Shown here piece by piece: positions 43,620 to 55,400 of a stretch of DNA of 64,000 nucleotides. A model generated the notes under the pieces. That model saw only the letters and a program-made list of their open reading frames with translations, ran no database searches and was not told the DNA's origin. Origin of the DNA: Cryptomeria japonica (Eukaryota; Streptophyta; Pinopsida; Cupressales; Cupressaceae); NCBI RefSeq assembly GCF_030272615.1, contig NC_081407.1, positions 97,261,897 through 97,325,896 on the forward strand, read 5' to 3'. The position numbers were made by a program, and so were the translations under genes. The number at the start of each line of letters is the position of its first letter. Positions within the stretch are counted from its first letter, which is position 1.

Positions 43620-44470
43620 AACCCAATGAAGAAAGGAAGAAGGGTGTGAGTGAGGTTGGACCTAAGGAGGTCAGAGAACTGGTAGACCGGTATAAAGGAG
43701 TGGTTGTAGAAGATATACCTGATTCCCTGCCACCTATGAGAGATATTAGTCATCAGATTGACCTCATACCGAGAGCAATACTTCCTAACAAAGCAACATA
43801 TAAAATGACCCCACAACATAATGAAGAGATAGCTAGGAAAATTCAAGAGATTCTAGATAAAGGGTTGATAAGAAAGAGCCTTAGCCTATGTGCAATGCCT
43901 ACTATTTTAGCCCCAAAGAAGGATGGGTAATGGAGGCTTTGCACTGATTCTAGAGCTATCAATAGAATAACCATCGGATATAGGTTTCCTATTCCAAGGA
44001 TAGAGGACCTAATGGATTATTTAGGGGGAGCTACCTATTTCTCTAAGATTTATCTCAAGAGTGGGTACCATCAGATAAGGATAAGAGAGGGGGATGAATG
44101 GAAGAATGCATTTAAAACCAATGAAGGGTTGTTATGAATGGCTTGTGATGCGTTTTGGTCTTTCAAATTCCCCTAGCACCTTTATGAGACTAATGCATGA
44201 GGTGTTGTAGGAGATTATAGGGAAATTTGTGGTACTCTACCTTGATGACATATTGGTGTTCAGTAAGAGCAAGGAGGAGCACTTGAAACACTTGGAGGTA
44301 GTCTCGAAGCGGCTGCAGGAGAAGAAGTTGATGATAGATTTAGAAAAGTGTGACTTCATGAATCAGGAGTTGGTGTACTTAGGCTTTGCCATATCTAAGG
44401 GTGACTTGAAGATGGATTCTTCCAAGGTAGAGGCTATTCTGAACTGGCCTACACCTAAGACGGTCAGAGA
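43620..44470 (+). pseudogene. Chromovirus reverse transcriptase
   Basis: Blocks in order: ISHQIDLIPRAILPNKATYKM, IQEILDKGLIRKSLSLCA, a stop at 43928-43930, [39 protein letters not shown] (motif A Asp replaced by Tyr in K-Y-L), [14 protein letters not shown] and VVLYLDDILVFSKS (YLDD at about 44232-44250). Confidence 0.92.
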
Positions 44471-44933
44471 GGTAAGAATTTTTCATGGTTTGGCAACATT
44501 TTATAGAAGATTCACTATAAATTACAATGATATTTGTGCACCTATGTTTGATACCATCAGGGGTGGTCGTAAGGTGAAGTTTGTGTGGACCAAAGAAGCA
44601 GATAAGAGTTTTGAGTGTTTAAAACATAAAGTTGCCAAGTACCTAGTCCTATTATTGCTTGATTTTAGTAAGGTTTTCACCATTGAATGTGATGCAAGTA
44701 GTTTGGCTATAGGAGTAGTATTGAGCCAAGAGGGGAGACTGGTAACCTTTTTTAGTGAAAAAATAAATGAAGCAAAGAGGAAGTATTCCTCATATGATTT
44801 ACAGTTGTATGCTATGGTACAAGCTTTGAAAAAGTGGAGGCATTACTTGCTTCCTAAGGAATTTATTGTGTATACTGACAATCATGCCCTTAGTTTTTTG
44901 AATGGACAAGAGAAACTCAGTCATAGAATATGA
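44471..44933 (+). pseudogene. Chromovirus RNase H
   Basis: Open part of the RT/RNase H polyprotein: VREVRIFHGLATFYRRF (connection), FTIECDASSLAIGVVLSQ (Asp), YSSYDLQLYAMVQALKKW (usual Glu replaced by Gln in DLQLYAM) and FIVYTDNHALSFL (Asp). It stops at 44931. Confidence 0.9.
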
Positions 44934-45079
44934 AATGGGTTGAAAGTCTTCAAGCATACACCTTCATTATCAAACACAAGAAAGGGGTAGCCAATAAGGT
45001 TGCAAATGCTCTAAGTAAGAGGGTGTTGACAATGCAAGAAGTAAAGTTGCAGAGTATGGGTGTTGAATAACTCAAAGGA

Positions 45080-46035
45080 TTGTATGAAGAGGACCAAGAT
45101 TTCAAGGAAATATATAAGGTATGCTGTGAGTTTGCAAATGCTTTTCATGGAGAATTTTCTGACTACACCTTGCAGGATGGTCTTTTGTTCAAAGGGTGTC
45201 AGTTATGTATCCCTATATGTTCAATGAGGGATAATCTAGTAAAGGAGAAACATAGTGGTGGTTTAGGAGGTCACTTTGGGCTAAATAAGACTTTGGACCT
45301 ACTTAGGAGATTTTAATTTTGACCTAAGATGCAGACTGATATCAGAAAGTTTGTGGAGAGTTGTACTGTATGTCAACATACAACGAGCAAAGGGGGTCTC
45401 AACCAATGCAGGACTCTACCAACCTTTTCCTATACCAAGTAGACCATGGGAAATTTTGAGTATGGATTTTTTTGATGGGATTACCCAAGACAAAGACAGG
45501 TCATGACAATGTGTTTGTTGTGGTAGACAGGTTCAATAAGATGGCTCACTTTCTTCCTTGTAAAACCACAAATGATGCTAGCTATATTGCAAGATTTCTT
45601 TTCAAAGAAATTGTTAGAATCCATGGGTTGCCTTTGAGTATTGTATCTGACCGGGACATCAAGTTTGTAGGGAATTTTTGGAGAACCTTGTGGAAGAGGT
45701 TGGGTACAAATTTGTCTTTTAGCTCAGCCTATCACCCTCAGACCGATGGCCAAACTGAAGTTGTGAATAGGTCATTGGGAAATCTTCTTAGGTGTTTAAC
45801 AAAGGAGCATGGAAGTAGTTGGGATGTGGTGATATCTCAGACAGAGTATGCCTATAATGATTCAATAAACAAGAGTAAAGGTCTTATTCCTTTTGATATT
45901 GTGTATGGTATTCATCCAAGAGGAGTTTTTGAATTGAGAGATGTCCAGGGGTTGGACAAAAGGAGTGGACATGCTGATGAATTTGCAGAGGCTATGAAAG
46001 AGGTGCATCAACAAGTTAGAGATACCCTACAATAG
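45080..46035 (+). pseudogene. Chromovirus integrase
   Basis: HSGGLGGHFGLNKTL and VESCTVCQ form the HHCC zinc module. The DDE core includes VFVVVDRFNKMAHFLPCK, HGLPLSIVSDRDIKFVGNFW (second Asp) and SFSSAYHPQTDGQTEVVNRS (Glu). The core stretch 45472-46035 is open for 187 codons. Stops at about 45315 and 45440 break the N-terminal half. Confidence 0.92.
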
Positions 46036-46080
46036 AACAGTCAAAAGGTTAAAGCAAGAGTGGATTAGAGAAGGAGAGAT

Positions 46081-46518
46081 GTGCAATATCAAGTGGGTGA
46101 GATGGTCATGGTTCATCTTAGCAAGGACAGGTTGCCCAAGGGAAGCCATAGTAAGTTGATGATGAGAAGGATTGGACCTTGTAAAACTTTGGCTAAATAT
46201 GGCCCTGATTATGTTGCTATTTCACCTACATTTAATGTTTCTGATCTAACATTGTATAGGAGTCCCGTTGCAAGAGAATGTGCAGGTGAATCTGTTCAGG
46301 AAAGTGATGAATGGATAAAACACTTACCATCTAAGGAGCTGCCTAAAATGGAGTGCATTTTGGATAGCAGGGAAGCCAAGAAAAAAAGGCACAAGAACTA
46401 TTTTGAGCACTTGGTCAAATGGAAGGGCCTTCCTGACTCAAAAGCTACATGGATGCTGGAAGAAGATATCAAAAAGCATGGTGGTGATTTGGAGCAGTTA
46501 GTCTCTAAGAGGACTTGA
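46081..46518 (+). CDS. Integrase C-terminus with chromodomain
   Basis: 145 open codons. RRIGPCKTLAKYGPDYV resembles the GPY/F module. YFEHLVKWKGLPDSKATWML and EEDIKKHG form a chromodomain, which in chromoviruses steers integration to marked heterochromatin. Residues of the aromatic cage are partly kept (Y and W positions visible). It ends in SKRT just before the purine tract. It is cut off from the core by stops at about 46033 and 46066. Confidence 0.9.
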   Translation: MQYQVGEMVMVHLSKDRLPKGSHSKLMMRRIGPCKTLAKYGPDYVAISPTFNVSDLTLYRSPVARECAGESVQESDEWIKHLPSKELPKMECILDSREAKKKRHKNYFEHLVKWKGLPDSKATWMLEEDIKKHGGDLEQLVSKRT

Positions 46519-46540
46519 GACAAATTTCACTTGGGGAGTA

Positions 46541-48140
46541 TTGTGCAGGAGCACCTACCTATGAAGGCATGGGCAAGGAACTAGATGATTTTATATTAGT
46601 TAGAAGCAATGTAATAAGACCCTATGGCTCATTTTTGTAATTCAATGTCCTAGGAGTGTGACAAGTTTGTCCATGTTTGGGTCAAATTGTCATCTAGGGT
46701 CTTGTAGGGCAAATTGAGTCAATAAGGGTCACTATGGTCTAAATTGAGGGATCAAGTGACCACAAGTTTATTTGAGTCATTTTTGATGTTTTAAAATCAA
46801 ATGTAATCATTTTGGGGAACTATGACAGTCTAGAGTCTAAGTTGGTCGAATTATTCGAAAGTTGTCATATTGTCAATTTGTTGTGTTGACAATTTTGCAC
46901 TTTTTGTAAGTTGTGATTGAAAAATAGTTGGAGGAGGTTGTGGTTGGTTGGGAAACAAATTTAAAGGCCCCAAACACCAAAGAATGTATGTTGGTTGATT
47001 TGGAAAGAAATTGAAGCATCAAGAACTATTGGAAACTCAAAAAAAAACCGTCTAATTTCTATTGATTGCATACTGAAGGTGAATTGGTAAGAATGATCAT
47101 GGCATATTTCCTTTAAATAGATTGTTTAACCTTTTTTTTCTTTCAGTGTTAAGTCTTGAAGTGACCGCTGCCCCATTCTACAAGCAAATCTCTACCGGGT
47201 AGCCTAAAACCCTTAAATCCGTAGGGTTTGACTGCAATAATGGGTTTTGGCCTATCAATCCTTAACTGAACACTCTGCCATTACAGAAGATGATAGGCCA
47301 CCGTATCATATGTCATTACCAAAATCCATTAAGAGGATACAATAGGGTGAAGAGGATGAAGAACTAACCCTAGGTCTGGCATCTCTATGTGACAAACCGG
47401 TTTGATGAGTGCAGTGTATGTGAGTTGAGTGGCAGAGAACTGGAAAAGGGTTTGAATGTGATAGAAGATTACTTTGGAGGTTTACATGACATTTCATTGT
47501 CAGTGATGGTCACCCATTAGGTGAACCAAACCAGTTTGTGAAAGGTGTTCAGTCAAATAGGTCTGAAAGCCCTATTAGGTCTATTAGTGCAACACTGGTT
47601 GGAATATTTGCAAGTTGATTCGGTACCAGAGACTGAGATATTGTTTAGAACTCCCAAAAGGGTATCCAAAAACATAATTTTTTTGTCTAGATCCTTAGGG
47701 TGTCAAAAGTTATCACCCGATTCCCTCAAAAGGAGGCCTAATAGCAACCAGTTCAGGTTTGTGGGCGAATGAGTCAAGATTGATGTTCAGGTGGATCTAA
47801 ACAATGAAATCCTCTTTCATTTGTGTTCAGGTGTTGTGAGAACACCCCTTTTGTATTGAATTGGTCAAGTGGGCCATTCAAACCCTTAAGCCTAGTAGTA
47901 GCCCACTCATTGTATGCAAGGGTGTGTGTAGCCACACAAGAACTTGATAAGTGTTAGTTGTCTGTAAGTGGACATAGTGGAGCCTTTGTTTCCCAAGGTG
48001 TTGTTTGGTGTCATTGAACCATTGCTTGAATTGATGTTGTGTAAGGATCTTTGGAAACGGGGATTACCGGTTGAGTCTGTGAACCTTAGAGATTGGATGG
48101 TTCAAGGTTAACTTCCTTTCAGTCTGTTGCCTCCTCATCA
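46541..48140 (+). repeat. 3' LTR of chromovirus
   Basis: 1,600 bp, starting TTGTGCAGGAGCACC (first G mutated to T) and ending CCTCCTCATCA. A purine tract ACTTGGGGAGTA precedes it at 46529-46540. Confidence 0.92.
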
Positions 48141-48741
48141 AAATCTCCATGGGAACCCTCAGACTACCTCTGGGGTGGCGGGGAAGGCAAAGCTTCTTGC
48201 TTCCCTCTTAGCCTGCAGTACCACACTTGTATCGCTATTCACCATGCGGGGTGGCGGGATGAACAGCCTCATTGCCTTCTGTCTTATCCCACATTATACT
48301 TGACACTACTAGAAAACCCCCGCGAGATGGTAGGGATGACCACCTTCATCGTCGCTAAGACTTTACCAAAGCGATGGCGAACTCAGGTTTGTTGATATAG
48401 AAACATAAATTTGGTTGAGTACTTGGGGCATCATAGCGAATTCCGATGTTACACCGAAACCGCTCCATGTCATCAAGACTCTAGCGAAGTCTTCCCGACA
48501 ACTGCTTATCACCTTGACCATAAGACTTCAGTTGACTACTTGGAGAGTCATACCGAAATCAGATGTTACAAAGAAATCACTGCTCTAGACAATGCTATTT
48601 CAAGCGAGTATATATAATACAAAGGTTATCAACTATGCTATCAATAACATGAAGGTTGTTCACATTGAACTACACATTTAGAGATCAAGTGCCATCTATT
48701 TGATATTTCAATTAGTAAGTTTGAGACATCCATTCTCAACA
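48141..48741 (-). repeat. 3' LTR of copia element, piece 2
   Basis: Resumes the LTR after the chromovirus and ends CCATTCTCAACA. A polypurine tract, minus-strand AAGTGGGAGAA (48742-48752), directly adjoins it. Confidence 0.93.
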
Positions 48742-48790
48742 TTCTCCCACTTGGCCAAGAACTTACTGATATCTACAGAACACTTAGTGA

Positions 48791-49513
48791 TTAGTGAGAA
48801 TCATGGGCTCCAAGGCCCATCAAATTAGCACACCATTTGAAATTTTTTGTGTTCAAAGGTTTTGTCAAAACATCTGCAACATTCTTCAGAGTATCCACCT
48901 TTTCCAAATTAACCTTTCCATCTTCCACCATGTCACGAACAAAGTGATATTGTACATCAACATGTTTTATCGTGGCATGGAAAGTGGGATTTTTTGCCAA
49001 GCAAATGGCACTCTGACTGTCGCAACAAATAGAAATCTGTCCTGCATTAAACCCAACATCAGAACACAAATGCAGGAGTTGCTGCCATGTCTCTGCCTCT
49101 ATAGTGGACAAAGTGACTACAACTTGCCACTTGCTCATCCAGCTGATTGCACCGCCATTCAATGTGAATACATATTCACTGGTGGATCTTCTGTTGTCAA
49201 TGTCCCCTACCCAATCAGAATCCACATATCCTTGAATGCTAATAGCCCTCTGTGATCCAACTGAGTTTCCATGATAACATAGAGCATGCTGAGAGGTACC
49301 TTTTAGGTATCTAAACACTCTCTTCACAACATCCCAATACGGTCTTCCTGGATTTGCCATTAATCGACTTAGTACTCCCACTGCTTGGGCAATGTCTGGC
49401 CTTGTACAAACCATTGCATACATTAGGCTGCCAACTGCACTTGCATAAGGCACCTTAGCCATGTCCTCCTTCTCAGTAGAAGATTTTGGACAATCTTCAA
49501 CATAAAGCTTCAT
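48791..49513 (-). CDS. Copia RT end and RNase H (open remnant)
   Basis: 240 codons without a stop. They include PYASAVGSLMYAMVCTRPDI, YLKGTSQHAL, GYVDSDWVGDIDNRRSTSEY (RNase H Asp), STIEAE (Glu) and CDSQSAICLAKNPTFHATIKH. The end, DVLTKPLNTKNFKWCANLMGL, is the normal C-terminus of copia pol. The active-site residues look intact. It is a fragment because the upstream RT is broken. Confidence 0.9.
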   Translation of the reverse strand: MKLYVEDCPKSSTEKEDMAKVPYASAVGSLMYAMVCTRPDIAQAVGVLSRLMANPGRPYWDVVKRVFRYLKGTSQHALCYHGNSVGSQRAISIQGYVDSDWVGDIDNRRSTSEYVFTLNGGAISWMSKWQVVVTLSTIEAETWQQLLHLCSDVGFNAGQISICCDSQSAICLAKNPTFHATIKHVDVQYHFVRDMVEDGKVNLEKVDTLKNVADVLTKPLNTKNFKWCANLMGLGAHDSH

Positions 49514-50390
49514 TCCCTACAACATTGGAACAACTAACTGCTTGCAATCTGACATGTTAAATCTCTCCAGGACAATACTAATGTACTTGCTTTGACTGAG
49601 CCAAAGCTTTCTATTCTTTCTATCCCTATTGAATTCCATCCCCATAATATACCTAGTTGCACCTAAATCTTTCATTTCAAACTGTGCTGACAACTAAGAT
49701 TTTCAGTCAAAAATCATACCCTTATCATTCCCAATTAACATATCATCCACATACAGAGAAATGATAAGTAGAGGATCATTTTTAGTCTTATAGTACACAT
49801 AATGATAAGAATTTGACCTTAAAAACCTCATAGATAACACAAAGATGTCAAACTTCTGGTACCACATTCTAGGTGACTATTTTAAACCATAAAGAGACTT
49901 TTTTCAACTTGCAAACCAAGGATTCTTTACCTTTTACCACAAAATGCTTAGGATGGGACATATAAATCTTTTCCTCCAATTCACCATGAAGGAACACTGT
50001 CTTCACATCCATCTGATTAATCTCAAAATCATATGCTGCTACAAGTGACAAAAGAAATCTGATAGATGTCAGCTTTGCTACAAGAGAAAATATTTCTCCA
50101 TAATCAATTCCCTCAACTTGGGAATATCTTTTTGCAACTAATCTAGCTTTACACTTTTCCACATTGCCATCCAGACCTATTTTCTTTTTAAATACCCATT
50201 TACAACCAACTAGTCTTCTATCTTCAGGAAAGGGCACTAGATACCAGGTTTCATTCTTCCTTAGTGAAGCCATTTCTTTGTTCATGGCCTCCAACCAGGA
50301 ATCTAAATCAGGCATTTGTATTACCTCTTTCACAGTCCCAGTCTCATTAGTGTTAGTAACCAAAGAATAGACATAATTTGTATCCAACAA
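49514..50390 (-). pseudogene. Copia reverse transcriptase
   Basis: WLEAMNKEMASLRKNETWYLV, CKWVFKKKIGLDGNVEKCKA, INQMDVKTVFLHGELEEKIY and YVDDM (about 49737-49757 region) are the standard copia RT blocks. In the motif MDVKTVFL the usual A is T. The frame breaks after about 49869, before the YVDD block. Confidence 0.9.
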
Positions 50391-51136
50391 TGAGAAACCA
50401 TACCTATCAGGTTATCTTCTCTCCCGTGTAGACCTCCTCAATGGTTGAGGTGGAGGTTCTTGTTCTTCATCTTGACCAGAACTATCAGAGCTTCTTGATC
50501 TCTCCTCACTTTTGGGTACACATGGAGTTCAAAGTTCCTCCTTTTCTAGAGTTAGATGAATTTCAACTTCTACTTCCTCATCTTATCAGACTTCATATCA
50601 ACTGAGGTGGTCTTCAGCTCACAGAAGATTACACTTCTGTTGTACAATACCGTCTCAGTTACAGGATTCCAGATCTTGTACCCTTTCACTCCCAAGTTGT
50701 AGCCAATAAAGATACACTTAGCAACCTTGTTATCAAACTTAGATCTATTTATATTAGGCACATACACATATGCCTCACAACCAAAGACACAAATATGTCT
50801 CAGAGAGGGCTTCTTACCAGATCATGCTTCCATGGGCGTTTTATCCACAACCGTTGAAGTGGGAGATCTATTTTGTAAATAACATGCAGTAGACACAGCC
50901 TCAACCCAAAACTTCTTCTCCAGACCAGTACTACTCAACATGCTTCTCACCTTTTCCATCAACATTCTATTTAGCCTTTCAGTAACTCCATTTTGTTGTC
51001 AAGAGTAAGGTGTGCTCTTGTGCCATTTAATTACATGGTCTATGTAAAATTGATCAAATTATACAGAATAGAATCCACCGCCATATCATTCCTTAGACAT
51101 TTAATTTTCTTACCAGTGTGATTTTCAACCAAGGTT

Positions 51137-51466
51137 TTAAACTCCTTTAAACACTTCTGATTTATTTTTCAGAAAATACACAAATGCCATTCTTGAATAA
51201 TCATCTATAAAAGAAACATAATATCTAGAATGTGATAATGAAGGAACATTAACTGGACCAAACACATCAAAGTGAATATAATCCAATAAACCAAAAGATT
51301 TATGAGGACTAGAATAAAATGAAACATGATGTTTCTTTCCATATATACAATGTTCGTAAAATTCAAATTCAAAATTCAAATCATCAATCCCCTCTACCAG
51401 GTTTTTGTTTTTCAGAGCTTTTAAGCCCTTTTCTCTTATGTGACCGAGTCTATGATGCCAAAGCAT
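51137..51466 (-). pseudogene. Copia integrase, N-terminal and core
   Basis: MLWHHRLGHIREKGLKAL holds the HH of the zinc-binding module, with EHCIYGK as its degraded CC half (first Cys missing). Core text LDYIHFDVFGPV (first catalytic Asp) and YYVSFIDDYSRMAFVYFLKNK follows. The remainder to about 50570 is broken, with IN tail KCIFIGYNLGVKGYKIWNP at 50570-50767. Confidence 0.88.
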
Positions 51467-51485
51467 GGTTCTCTCAGTAGGAAGT

Positions 51486-51900
51486 TTAACTTCTATTGAA
51501 CTTCAAATTTCTTCTTCTAGGTAGCCTTGTTTGATTTTCCAGAGACACTATTACATTGAACAATGTACCAATCCTTGCACCCTTATCTAGCACTATAGAG
51601 CCTCTATTCATCTTACAACCACCACCTAAGAATAATACTTGTATACTAGTATCATTCAACTTACTAACAAAAAGCGGATTATGAGCCAGACCTGGTATGT
51701 GCATTACGCCATCAATTTCCTTCGTTCTTCCATTGGGAAACTGAATTCTGACTCTTCCTTGGCCAACAATTTCAAGAGATGAATCACTAGACAGATAAAT
51801 CTTTCCACCATCATACTCTTAATACCTAGAAAACCATTCTCTATGAGATGTCCTGTGGAAAGCTGCACCATAATCGATCAACTAGACATTGTCAGTTGTC
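51486..51900 (-). pseudogene. Copia protease and pre-integrase region
   Basis: The minus strand shows IDYGAAFHRTSHREWFSRY, the copia protease active site with Ser of DSG replaced by Tyr. IVGQGRVRIQFPNG and VMHIPGLAHNPLFVSKL follow. In-frame stops and the altered active site indicate loss of function. Confidence 0.85.
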
Positions 51901-52073
51901 TATGTTGCCAAGGCAACAATGAAGGCATCTGCATCGCTATGAGAAGATTCAGTATCAGAAGAGTTATTCTTCTTCTTTTTCTCCTCTTTACAATCCTTTC
52001 GGATATGGCCATTCTACCCACAATTTCAATGTTTCACCTTGGACTTCTTCCCAGGAGACTTTGATCTCTCCTT

Positions 52074-52676
52074 TTATTTGGATTTGGACTTCTTGTCCTT
52101 CTGTTTGCCTTTCTCTTTTGATCTGCCTTGAACAACAAGGGCCTCCTTATCCATTTCAGGAGACTTTGTTTGTGCCTCTTCTAAGAGAAGTGAAGAAACC
52201 ACATCCTCCATTTTGAAGGTGGTTGTTGTACTCCCAATAGCCATCACCAAATGGTCCCATGTGTCTGGCAAGGAACACAACATAAGCATACAATGATCCT
52301 CATCTTTAATTGTATCTCCCGCAAAAGTTAATTGTGCAATGATCATGTTGAAAGCATTTAAATGGTTTTCTAAAGATGTCATTTCGCTCATTTTCAAGGA
52401 GTATAACCTCTTCCTTAGGAACAACTTGTTTACCAAAGACTTTCCCTGATAAATATCACCAAGTTTCTTCCACAAAGAAGTTGTTGTCTTCTCATAAACA
52501 TTCAAGAGAACAAAATCCGCAAGGAATAATCTAATCAACCCTTTGGCCTTCCTATCTACAAGATCCCAATCTTCTTGTTTCATACCTGTTGGTTTTGATC
52601 CAGACAATGCAACCCAGAGGTCTCTATCTATCAACAGGTCTTCCATCTTGAGTTTTGATAACTCAGCTGTCGCCAT
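52074..52676 (-). CDS. Copia gag (open remnant)
   Basis: True ATG at 52676 (MATAELSKLKMEDLLIDRD). About 200 codons of copia gag (UBN2/gag-pre type): DYGDW-like start region, LWKKLGDIYQGKSLVNK, LENHLNAFNMIIAQL, LMLCSLPDTWDHLVMAI and a lysine-rich tail GKQKDKKSKSK. A degraded CCHC knuckle (NGHIRKDC) follows near 52000-52040 after stops. Gag forms the particle and binds RNA. Confidence 0.88.
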   Translation of the reverse strand: MATAELSKLKMEDLLIDRDLWVALSGSKPTGMKQEDWDLVDRKAKGLIRLFLADFVLLNVYEKTTTSLWKKLGDIYQGKSLVNKLFLRKRLYSLKMSEMTSLENHLNAFNMIIAQLTFAGDTIKDEDHCMLMLCSLPDTWDHLVMAIGSTTTTFKMEDVVSSLLLEEAQTKSPEMDKEALVVQGRSKEKGKQKDKKSKSK

Positions 52677-52812
52677 TGAATTTATCAATGTCCACTCTTC
52701 CTGATGTGCTCGCCATCTCGGTTTGCAATTTTAAACAAACCTCTGCAAAACTCCCATTGCATAATTAACAAAAAAAACCCATCCTACCCACAAGGATAAT
52801 ACAATTGGCCAG

Positions 52813-52824
52813 GCTTTGATACCA
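52813..52824 (-). other. Primer binding site (Met-tRNA)
   Basis: The minus strand reads TGGTATCAAAGC two bases inside the 5' LTR. Confidence 0.88.
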
Positions 52825-52826
52825 CT

Positions 52827-54113
52827 TGTAAGGAAAGCAGAGTGTGGAAAACACCTTCCTAATGTTAATCTCTTAGAGAAGTGAAGCATATGAGTTTTTT
52901 GATTCAAATTACATCAACTAAGATACACAATAAAAGACAAACAAAACAACATGAAAAACTACAACAAAAAAATGTACACCAAATTTCAAGTGTGAAAACC
53001 CTTACGGGTGAAAAAATCACACACCAAAGCAATCTCTTGTATTACAGTAAAATCAGTTTACATACAATTTAAAGATCTTTGATATGGTCTCTATTCAGGC
53101 AACACCAATATGGAAGATTACATTCACAATCAACTTTTCAATTCTACGTACAAAATTACCAAAAAATGCCTCAATCCTCTCTGCACAATGATAGAAATCA
53201 TCCACACACAATCTAACCCTTCAACCATTTTTCCAGATGTTTATATGTCTCTATCAAAATACGGTTTGATTTAGTTACTAATTGTCAAACTTCCTCATAT
53301 TGTCAACAACACACCATGTTATCTCCATCGCTTCAGCTTCCTTTGAGGCGTTCCAGTTTCCATGAATCGCCTACACACAACTCAGCAAGTCGCTTCACAC
53401 TCGACCATGGTCCCCACCTCTATTGCTTTCGACTTGACTTTCCATTGAAATCACTTTGGAATCATTGAAGGATGGCAATTTGAGAATGTCCTTGCTCCTC
53501 TAGTTATCCCAGAAAGCTCCTCGAGAACACTCAGGCTACCTGCGGGGTGGCAGGGAAGGGAAACCTTCTTGCTTCCCTCTTAACCCATAGTTCCACCCTT
53601 GTACTGCTATTCACCATGTGAGGTGGTAGGATGAACAATCTCATTGCCTTCTGTCTTATCCCACATTATACCTGACACTACCGGAAAACTCCTGCGGGAT
53701 GGCGGGGATGACCACCTTAATCGTTGCCAAGACTTTACCAAAGCGATAGGGAACTCGGGCTTGTCGATATAGAAACATAAATTTGGTTGACTGCTTGGGG
53801 CAACATAGTGAATTCCGATGTTACATCGAAATTGCTCCATGTTGTCAAGACTCTAGTGAAGTCTTCTTGACAATCGCTTATCGCCCAAACCATAAGACTT
53901 CGGTTGACTAGTTGGAGAGTCATACCAAAATCAGATGTTACAACGAAATTGTTGCTCCACACATTGCTACTTAAGGCAAGTATATATAACACAAAGGTTA
54001 TCAACTACGCTATCAATAACACGAAGGTTATTCACACTGAACTGCACATTTAGAAATCAAGTGCCATATGTTCAAGATTTCAACTAGTAAGTTTGAGAAA
54101 TCCATTCTCAACA
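52827..54113 (-). repeat. 5' LTR of copia element
   Basis: Plus strand runs TGTAAGGAAAGCAG to CCATTCTCAACA. It contains the uninterrupted version of the site where the chromovirus entered the partner LTR (TTATCCCAGAAAGCTCCTCG, about 53504-53523). Confidence 0.95.
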
Positions 54114-54118
54114 TCTTC

Positions 54119-55400
54119 TAGCTAATTAAGTTTATTAATTATGCTATAGTCCTTCTTTAATTAATTAATTGGTAATTATAAATCAAGTAATTAATTAAAT
54201 TTGCCCCTTTCTTCTATTAAATACAACAAATATGTAATTTGATTTATTTAATTAATGTTGACTTTTTCCTCTGAAATTCTCTCATATAATTAATTAATTC
54301 TATTTTCCTCACATGTCTCCTAACCTTAACTCCTCTAACCCTTCTCCTAACCCAAATCACCTAGCTAACCAAGGGTTTTGTCAACCCTATCCCTTAATCC
54401 TCACCATATGTGTGCACATTCCCAAAATATCTCAATATTCCCTAAAAGGGGAAAATGTCTTTGAATTTAGGGGAAATTTCCTAAATTTGGGAAAATATCC
54501 CAAATTTCCTCAAACATGGGAATAACATGATTTTTCAATCTCTTTTGGAATAGAACCTTCCAATTTGGGTGGCTTACTCCCAAATGGGCATGTCTCCTCA
54601 AGGACACATGTCATTCCTTCCAATGACACATGTCATTCTCCTTCACGACACTTTCCCTTCTTAGGGACACATGTCTCATTCCCACACCCTTCCATATCAC
54701 CTTCAAGCCTATTTAAAACCCCCATTTTCTTTCACAAACCATCCACTTTCATTTTCATAACCTCAGAATGCAGAAATGTTTACTCATCCCTTTTGCATTT
54801 TGCATTCACTATTATGGAGCACAATCAAGTATCTACTATATAGAAACCACACATCAAATCGGGGGACAATGAAATCAAAGAAAGAAAATGGAGTTTGCAT
54901 TCTAATCACTTTTACTCTTGTTTATCTACTTTTCTTTCTTCTTAAATATCCTAGTCTTGATTGTGGTTGAGATATGTGTCTATCATTTGCTTAGTTCATC
55001 TTTTCAATAGTTTACATTCACAATTTTCTACATACACCTTCTAATATTCTACAGTAAGAAAAAATAAAGATAAATTGCATTGAGAGAATGTAGTGGTAGC
55101 CAGTTGTATGTCAATCTTCTCAAGAAAACCTGCCCAAGTCTAATGTAATGCATTAAAACATCCAAGCACAAAGAGTGATGCTACACACCTTCAACAAAGC
55201 AATTGATGTTGCAAGGCGAGGCAATGACTGGGTATCAACAATCTATAGATGCCAACTCCTCTACCTACAATTCATCAACAAAACTTCCAAAATAAATATC
55301 ATGAAACTTTGGTGACCTTTTCACTGTTCTTACTGGGTCTTCAACTCACAAATCCATCAAAGGTGGAGTAAACATCTAGCTAGTTCAAATCCTTAGGATC
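54119..55400. other. Non-coding stretch right of the copia element
   Basis: AT-rich with TTAATTAA runs, three diverged copies of GACACATGTCATTC at about 54602-54680, and a TATA-like CTATTTAAAA near 54711. It may be partly the solo LTR described separately. No gene is supported. Confidence 0.5.

Larger units (their letters stand above)
40258..48145 (+). mobile_element. Ty3/gypsy chromovirus nested in copia LTR
   Basis: Plus-strand element, 40263-48140 (7.9 kb). LTRs are 40263-41902 and 46541-48140. Order is gag, protease, RT, RNase H, integrase, chromodomain (gypsy order). Flanking AAAGT (40258-40262) and AAATC (48141-48145) match imperfectly. The intact copia LTR has AAAGC at this site, supporting a decayed duplication. 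LTR divergence over the first 320 bp is about 5% by hand. Many stops make it inactive. Its gag and protease are related to those of the gag-protease family. Confidence 0.93.
39567..54118 (-). mobile_element. Complete Ty1/copia element, one LTR split by a chromovirus
   Basis: Minus-strand copia element, 39572-54113, with perfect target duplications TCTTC at 39567-39571 and 54114-54118. The 5' LTR is 52827-54113 (1,287 bp). The 3' LTR is split into 39572-40262 and 48141-48741 by the chromovirus. Internal order on the minus strand is gag, knuckle, protease, integrase, RT, RNase H (copia order). The internal region is about 4.1 kb with many stops, so it is inactive. Confidence 0.95.
39467..55036. 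repeat. Possible solo LTR that hosts the copia element
   Basis: Pieces 39467-39571 and 54119-55036 flank the copia element. Joined, they would begin TGTAGACACC and end TTCTACATACA, about 1 kb, with a TATA-like CTATTTAAAACCCCC near 54711-54724. Candidate duplications are CCTTT (39462-39466) and CCTTC (55037-55041), four of five matching. No coding sequence or primer site supports it, so this is tentative. Confidence 0.3.
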
